Below, one piece after another: positions 59,303 to 64,000 of a stretch of 64,000 bases of DNA. How positions within the stretch are numbered: position 1 is the first letter of the stretch; every line of letters starts with the position of its first letter. Under the pieces are notes generated by a model. It ran no database searches. It was given only the letters and a program-made list of their open reading frames with translations, and was not told the DNA's origin. The stretch comes from JABJAG01 sp965222215 (GTDB lineage: Bacteria > Pseudomonadota > Alphaproteobacteria > UBA6615): assembly GCA_965222215.1 (NCBI GenBank), contig OZ244931.1, forward strand, positions 2,728,001 to 2,792,000, given 5' to 3'. Made by a program: the position numbers and the translations under genes.

Positions 59303-59493
59303 TTGTCAGATCTCTATGGATTTTACCAATCAATCGACAACATGTGTACATAATATTTTACCATATGACTATGTTTTTTTACTATTTTCTTACGTTCTAG
59401 AACTATGTTCGGTTTCCGCCATCCGAATGGCAGACCCACGCCTCCTGCTCCTGACATTCGTCAGGCAGAGTCTTCCCAACTGGCGTGGCTGGA
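59303..59493. other. AT-rich 191-base intergenic region with 9-bp direct repeats
   Basis: The core (about 59310-59410) is far more AT-rich than anything else in the window and includes a run of seven T. ATTTTACCA occurs at 59320-59328 and again at 59355-59363, 35 bases apart. It holds the lrp promoter and probably Lrp binding sites. No gene is seen. Confidence 0.6.
59320..59348 (-). promoter_or_regulatory. Candidate lrp-type gene promoter
   Basis: TACACA (59348-59343) and TAAAAT (59325-59320) on the minus strand are 17 bases apart, matching consensus at four and five of six positions. The leader would be only about 10-12 bases. The -10 lies inside one of the ATTTTACCA repeats, so a bound regulator would block transcription. 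Confidence 0.42.
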
Positions 59494-62490
59494 TTACTTG
59501 TGCCGGTCCACGGCGCGCGACAGCAGCAGATACGCCTTGCCGACATCCGCTGTCAGCAGGCTCGCGCTCAGCATCTCGTCGGGGTCGGCATCCCCCGCCT
59601 GGGCGAGCAATCGCTCGAACTCGCGCAGGTAGCGGGTCGCCAGCGCGCGGAATTCCTCGTCTTCGTCGTAGAGTTCGCGCACCCTGGCGATGGCGACGGG
59701 TTCCTTCACGCGCCCGGCGATCCGGCGCAGCGCAACCGTTCGGTCGCCCTTGCTGAACCGCCGGATGATATCGGGCGCGGCTTCGCCGTCGATCACGCGG
59801 TCGAGTTCGATCCCGACGGACCCCAGCGTATCCAGCACGCGGTTGACGGTGTGCAGCAGCACCCCGCGATTGGAATCGACCGAAGCCTCGCGAACTTCCG
59901 CCGACGTGCGCGCCGCCTCTTCCGCCGCTTCGACGAGCGCGCGCTCCTGCATGCGGAACGTGGACGCGAGTGTTTCCGCACGCTCCGAGACCTGATCGAT
60001 CGCCGACTGCATGTCACGCGCCTGCTCGCGGAGCTGGTCGCGCAGGTTCTCTACCTTTGTCTCAAGCCGTTCGGTCGATGAGGAGAATTCTCCCGTGTGG
60101 CGCTCCAGCGACTGGATGACGCCTTCGGCGCGCGACACGGCGCTTTCCCCGGTCTCGCGCAGGCTCTCGCCCCGCTCGCTCAAAAGGTCGCCCAGTTCGC
60201 GCCAGCGCTCCAGCAGACCTTCCACCGTCCCGCGCACATCGCGCCCGCGGTTCGAGAGCGCTTCCTCGGTCTCGCTCGTCGCCCGGCGCATCTCTTCAGT
60301 GCTGGTGGTGAGCTCCTCGCGCCGCTGGCGCAGCAGGTTCGCCACATCTGACATGCCTTCCGTCGCCGTGCGCGCACTGCCCTCGAGCACTTCGCTTTCG
60401 CGCTGGATCATGTCGCGAACCTCGGTCAGCCGGGCGAGAGATTCCCCGGCCGCCGTCTGGAGCGCCTCGGTATTGGCCGTCAATGATTCTCCGAGCGCTT
60501 CCGCGCGGGTGCCCGCCGTCACACTCGCGTTGGTGAGTTCCTGAGACTGCCGGCGCAACGCATCGTGCACGGTCTGCGCCGCGTCCCTCGCGGTGGCGGA
60601 TGCCTCGTCGACGGCGCTCGCGGCTTCGCCGATGGTCGCTCGGATCCCGGACAGTCGTTCCTCCACGCCCGAAGCCACATCGGCGAACTGTTGCTGCTCG
60701 CTGCCCAGTTCCTCGCGCATGCGGCGGACGAGCGCGCTCGCCCGCTCGGCAGCCTGATCCATCGCGCTGGAACCCTCGCCCAGGGTTTCCCGCACAGCGT
60801 TGATCCGCGCTTCGGCTGCGTCCGCCGCCGCTTCCAGCGCCGCCTGGTGGCCCAGAACATCCTCGCGGCTTCGTTGCGCCCGGGCGACCGCGCGGTCGAT
60901 TTCCTCGCGAATGGCCTCGGCATGCTCGGCGAAAGACTCGCGCGCTTCGCTTCCGGATGTCGCCGCAGCCTCGCCGGCTCGCGACAGGCCGTTGGCGGCC
61001 TCGCGCAGCTCGGACGCGATATGAGCCGATCTCTCGGTCGCGTCCCGGGCGACCGATTGCAGCGTTTCCGCCTCGGCGCGAAACGCTTCGCCCAGCGCCT
61101 TGCTCTTTCCTTCGGCCATATCGCTGGCGTCGGACACCTGATCGGCATATCCGCGAAGCCGCTCGCCCACGGATTCGACCTGCTCGATGTTTGCACGCGC
61201 CTGGTCGGCGAACCGGTCCGCATCTTCGCGCAAGCCCGCCGTCATCGCCTCGGTCTCGTTCCGCGCCGCCGCAACGGCCGCCGCGAGGGCCTGGCTTGTC
61301 TGAGCAACGCTCGCCGACGCAGCTTCCGCCGACTCCCTCGCCCGCTGCGCCGCATGCGCCGAGACTTCGTCGATACGGGCGCTGACCGTCTCCGCAATCC
61401 GTTCGAAAGCGGCGACTGCTTCGTCCATACGTGTCGTCAGGTCCTGGTTGAGCGCATCGGTACGCTCCCCGGCGCGAGAAACAGCAGCCTCGAACCCCTC
61501 GCCAACCTGTTCCGCGCGCCGCTCCAGTTCCTCGCCGACTGCGCGGGCGTTCGCGAACACGCCCTCGGGCGCCTGCGCGATATCCTGGGCAACCTGCGCG
61601 CCCGCTTCGCCGATGGCATTGCTCGCGGCATCGGTCTGCGCCCGCACCGCCTCCACCACGTCGCGCGTCTGCGCGACCACGGCGTCCGCAGCAGCGCGAA
61701 TATCTTCCGACGCGGAGTTGCCGGCACCCGCCACGCGGCCGACGGTGTTCTCGACCGCTTCCTGGAAACTGGTCTCTATCGCCTCGATCTGCGCGCGCAT
61801 CGCATCGATAAGCTCACGCAGCACGGCGGTGGCCCGGTCGGACGCGCCGTCGATGGCGAGCGCCTGTTCCTGCCCGGTACCCTTGATCTGCTCCATATTG
61901 GCGGCAATCCGAGCCGCCGTGGCCGAAAGCTCCTCGGCCTGCGCGCGCAACGTCTCGCCCGAATCGACCGCGCGGGCCCGAACGGACTCCGCCACTTCCT
62001 CGAAATTGGCGATCTCCTCGTCGAAGCCGCCTTTCAGATTTTCGAGCTGGGCGCCCGCGTTGGCGACCGCGTTCTCCAGCGCCTGCGCGTAGGCCAGCAG
62101 CCCCTCACCGACATCCGTGAGCCCCGCCGCCGCACGGCGGTGCGGGTTTTCCATTCGCCAGATCTGTTGTTCCAGGATCGCCAGATCGTAGGCCGTCTGG
62201 TTGTCACGGACCGCCCAGGCCGCGAGCGCGAACAAAAGCGCCGGCGGCGCGAGGGCGCCGGCAATGAGTGCGCCGATTTCATGGGGAAGCAGTTGCGGGA
62301 CAACGTCCCAGCCAATGGTCGCACCCACATACCAGGCGCTGACCGCAATCCAGAGCAGCGCGACGATGGCAAGCAGCCACCCCAGAATGGTGGGAAGGAC
62401 GCTCCGCCGTCCGACCTGCTCGTAGGAATTCGGCTCACCCCGGTACACGCCGTCCGCCTCGTCCGGCCAATCCCCCTCGCGATCGGACAT
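59494..62490 (-). CDS. Large membrane-anchored coiled-coil protein, TipN-like
   Basis: A 998-residue protein. Two membrane helices lie at about 31-52 (VLPTILGWLLAIVALLWIAV) and 71-93. They are followed by roughly 750 residues of Ala/Glu/Arg-rich alpha-helical coiled coil with apolipoprotein-like repeats. The C-terminal domain of about 120 residues contains DIIRRFSKGDRTVALRRIAG, VRELYDEDEEFRALATRYLR and LLTADVGKAYLLLSRA. The layout matches Caulobacter TipN, a polar landmark protein with two N-terminal helices and a long coiled coil. The GDR-type C-terminal domain also recalls TipN-like proteins, from memory and not from a search. The ATG at 62490 lies four bases after the scpA stop. A generic scaffold is the alternative. 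Confidence 0.7.
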   Translation of the reverse strand: MSDREGDWPDEADGVYRGEPNSYEQVGRRSVLPTILGWLLAIVALLWIAVSAWYVGATIGWDVVPQLLPHEIGALIAGALAPPALLFALAAWAVRDNQTAYDLAILEQQIWRMENPHRRAAAGLTDVGEGLLAYAQALENAVANAGAQLENLKGGFDEEIANFEEVAESVRARAVDSGETLRAQAEELSATAARIAANMEQIKGTGQEQALAIDGASDRATAVLRELIDAMRAQIEAIETSFQEAVENTVGRVAGAGNSASEDIRAAADAVVAQTRDVVEAVRAQTDAASNAIGEAGAQVAQDIAQAPEGVFANARAVGEELERRAEQVGEGFEAAVSRAGERTDALNQDLTTRMDEAVAAFERIAETVSARIDEVSAHAAQRARESAEAASASVAQTSQALAAAVAAARNETEAMTAGLREDADRFADQARANIEQVESVGERLRGYADQVSDASDMAEGKSKALGEAFRAEAETLQSVARDATERSAHIASELREAANGLSRAGEAAATSGSEARESFAEHAEAIREEIDRAVARAQRSREDVLGHQAALEAAADAAEARINAVRETLGEGSSAMDQAAERASALVRRMREELGSEQQQFADVASGVEERLSGIRATIGEAASAVDEASATARDAAQTVHDALRRQSQELTNASVTAGTRAEALGESLTANTEALQTAAGESLARLTEVRDMIQRESEVLEGSARTATEGMSDVANLLRQRREELTTSTEEMRRATSETEEALSNRGRDVRGTVEGLLERWRELGDLLSERGESLRETGESAVSRAEGVIQSLERHTGEFSSSTERLETKVENLRDQLREQARDMQSAIDQVSERAETLASTFRMQERALVEAAEEAARTSAEVREASVDSNRGVLLHTVNRVLDTLGSVGIELDRVIDGEAAPDIIRRFSKGDRTVALRRIAGRVKEPVAIARVRELYDEDEEFRALATRYLREFERLLAQAGDADPDEMLSASLLTADVGKAYLLLSRAVDRHK

Positions 62491-62494
62491 CGGA

Positions 62495-64000
62495 TCAGGC
62501 AGCCGCGCGCCGGTTCTGACGAACCATTTCAAGCACCTCGCCGGCGGCAGCCGGAATATTCGTGCCGGGTCCGTAAATCGCCGAGACGCCATGCGATTTC
62601 AGGAACTCGTAATCCTTGGCCGGAATGACGCCACCGCAGATCACGATCACGTCCTCGGCGCGTTCGGCCTTCAGCGCCTCGACCAGCGCCGGAACGAGCG
62701 TCTTGTGACCCGCGGCCTGGGTCGACACGCCGATCACATGCACATCGTTTTCGACCGCCTGACGGGCCGCTTCTTCCGGCGTCGCGAACAGCGGCCCAAT
62801 ATCCACGTCGAAGCCCAGGTCGGCGAATGCGGTCGCGATCACCTTGGCCCCGCGGTCGTGTCCGTCCTGGCCGAGCTTGACCACGAGCATGCGCGGGCGG
62901 CGGCCTTCCTCTTCCGCGAACGCCTCGATGTCGCCCACAACCTTGGCGAAGCCCTCGTCGTCCTCGTAGGCGGAGGCATAGACGCCGGAGATCGACTTCA
63001 CGGTCGCCTGATGCCGGCCGAATACTTTTTCCATGGCATCGGACATCTCCCCCACGGTGGCCCGGGCACGTGCCGCATCGACACACGCCCCGAGCAGGTT
63101 GCCGTCGCCGCTTTCGGCGATCTTGGTCAGCGCCTCCAGCGCCGTTGTGCAGGCCGCATCGTCGCGCTCGGCGCGAATACGCTCCAGCCGCGCGATCTGC
63201 GATTCCCGCACCTTGCTGTTGTCGATATCGAGGACATCGATCTCGTCCACCTCGTCGGGCACGAACCGATTGACGCCGACGATCACGTCCTCGCCCCGGT
63301 CGACTCGCGCCTGACGGCGAGCCGCCGCTTCCTCGATCCGCAGCTTGGGCATGCCGGAATCGACGGCCTTGGTCATGCCGCCCAGTTCCTCCACCTCGCC
63401 GATCAGCTTGCGCGCTTCCACGATCAGGCTGTTGGTCAGGCTTTCGACGTAGTAGGAGCCGGCCATCGGATCCACCACATTCGTGATTCCGCTTTCGTGC
63501 TGCAGGATGAGCTGGGTATTGCGCGCGATCCGCGACGAGAAGCGGGTCGGCAGCGCGACCGCCTCGTCGAAGGAATTCGTGTGCAGGGACTGGGTGCCGC
63601 CCAGGGTCGCGGCCAGCGCCTCGATCGTGGTCCGGACGATATTATTGTAGGGGTCCTGCTCGGTCAGCGACACGCCCGACGTCTGGCAATGGGTCCGCAG
63701 CATCAGCGAGCGTTCGTCCTGGGCGTCGAACTCGTCGCGCAGCAGGTGCGCCCACAGAAAGCGCGCGGCGCGCAGCTTGGCGATCTCCATGAAAAAATTC
63801 ATGCCGATGCCGAAGAAGAAGGACAGGCGCGGCGCGAATTTGTCCACGTCCAGCCCCGTCGAGCGCGCGGCGCGGACGTATTCGACGCCGTCGGCCAGCG
63901 TGAAGGCCAGTTCCTGCACCGCCGTCGCGCCCGCCTCCTGCATGTGATAGCCGGAGATCGAGATCGAGTTGAACCGTGGCATGTGTTCGGCAGTGTAGCC
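62495..64000 (-). CDS. scpA: Methylmalonyl-CoA mutase, C-terminal 501 residues (5' end cut by window)
   Basis: The frame is open to base 64000, so the N-terminal part is outside the window. The barrel shows NSISISGYHMQEAGATAVQE, SFFFGIGMNFFMEIAKLRAA and TNVVDPMAGSYYVESLT. The C-terminal B12-binding domain has VKLGQDGHDRGAKVIATAF with the cobalt-ligand His in DGHDRG, GVSTQAAGHKTLVPAL and VICGGVIPAKDYEFL. It interconverts methylmalonyl-CoA and succinyl-CoA in propionate or branched-chain amino-acid breakdown. The partner GTPase meaB lies downstream. The coiled-coil gene starts four bases after its stop. Confidence 0.97.
   Translation of the reverse strand, partial: GYTAEHMPRFNSISISGYHMQEAGATAVQELAFTLADGVEYVRAARSTGLDVDKFAPRLSFFFGIGMNFFMEIAKLRAARFLWAHLLRDEFDAQDERSLMLRTHCQTSGVSLTEQDPYNNIVRTTIEALAATLGGTQSLHTNSFDEAVALPTRFSSRIARNTQLILQHESGITNVVDPMAGSYYVESLTNSLIVEARKLIGEVEELGGMTKAVDSGMPKLRIEEAAARRQARVDRGEDVIVGVNRFVPDEVDEIDVLDIDNSKVRESQIARLERIRAERDDAACTTALEALTKIAESGDGNLLGACVDAARARATVGEMSDAMEKVFGRHQATVKSISGVYASAYEDDEGFAKVVGDIEAFAEEEGRRPRMLVVKLGQDGHDRGAKVIATAFADLGFDVDIGPLFATPEEAARQAVENDVHVIGVSTQAAGHKTLVPALVEALKAERAEDVIVICGGVIPAKDYEFLKSHGVSAIYGPGTNIPAAAGEVLEMVRQNRRAAA

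Noticed and set aside
1..64000. tRNA, rRNA, CRISPR array, insertion sequences or integrated phage
   Set aside because: Reading the intergenic stretches showed no cloverleaf with CCA-type ends, no spaced repeats and no transposase or phage genes; gaps are mostly too short.

Overview
The window is chromosomal DNA from a GC-rich alphaproteobacterium, most likely of a Rhodospirillales-like order. This rests on gene content and order. A DUF4167 gene, prmC, prfA, ptsP, lysC, ubiG, DUF1178, grxC, comF and an NDUFAF5-like methyltransferase run in an arrangement typical of the class. So do the neighbourhoods secA/PPIase/argJ/mutT, xerD/aroK/aroB, bolA/J-domain/cobS/cobT and scpA/meaB. No rRNA, tRNA, CRISPR array, insertion sequence or prophage was found. 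Almost everything is single-copy housekeeping sequence with very short gaps.

Layout. 1-5.2 kb (minus): a PAS-rich sensor kinase cut by the window edge, then dgcA and dgcN for D-glutamate catabolism. 5.3-10.1 kb (plus): a gamma-glutamyltransferase-family enzyme, a MATE exporter and an M23 peptidoglycan endopeptidase. 10.1-15.3 kb (minus): an ECF sigma/anti-sigma pair behind a long leader, then a membrane-anchored alpha/beta hydrolase directly downstream of clpB, which has a heat-shock-type promoter. 15.5-16.2 kb (plus): a MOSC-domain gene broken by a frameshift. 16.2-28 kb (minus): DUF4167, prmC, prfA, hemA (C5 haem pathway), hisS, ispG, rodZ, ptsP and lysC. 28.1-34.9 kb (mixed): ubiG, DUF1178, a small methyltransferase, grxC, comF, an NDUFAF5-like protein and three tandem paralogous membrane proteins. 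34.9-42.5 kb: mutT, argJ, a parvulin PPIase, secA, an LLM flavin enzyme and accA. 42.6-49.6 kb: xerD, a secreted unknown and a 43-residue membrane protein, divergent from aroK, aroB, a CorC-like protein and DUF2889. 49.3-56.9 kb: an RHH protein, bolA, a J-domain protein, cobST, a phytase-like esterase, exoD, tgt and rpmB. 57-64 kb (minus): meaB, a ferredoxin/metallo-beta-lactamase fusion, an Lrp regulator, a 998-residue membrane-anchored coiled-coil protein resembling the polar landmark TipN, and the C-terminal half of methylmalonyl-CoA mutase.

How the genes fit together. Cobalamin is a theme: aerobic cobaltochelatase subunits, MeaB and the B12-dependent mutase are all present. Cell-envelope functions recur: M23, RodZ, SecA, PPIase, IspG and the TipN-like protein. 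The most suggestive metabolic unit is dgcN-dgcA divergent from the gamma-glutamyltransferase gene. It could couple release of gamma-linked D-glutamate to its conversion to L-glutamate through N-acetyl intermediates. The least explained loci are the triple membrane-protein array, the 43-aa/611-aa pair upstream of xerD, and the coiled-coil protein behind scpA.

Limits. All functional calls come from reading translated motifs. Promoters are consensus matches by eye, and start codons were chosen from visible ribosome-binding sites.
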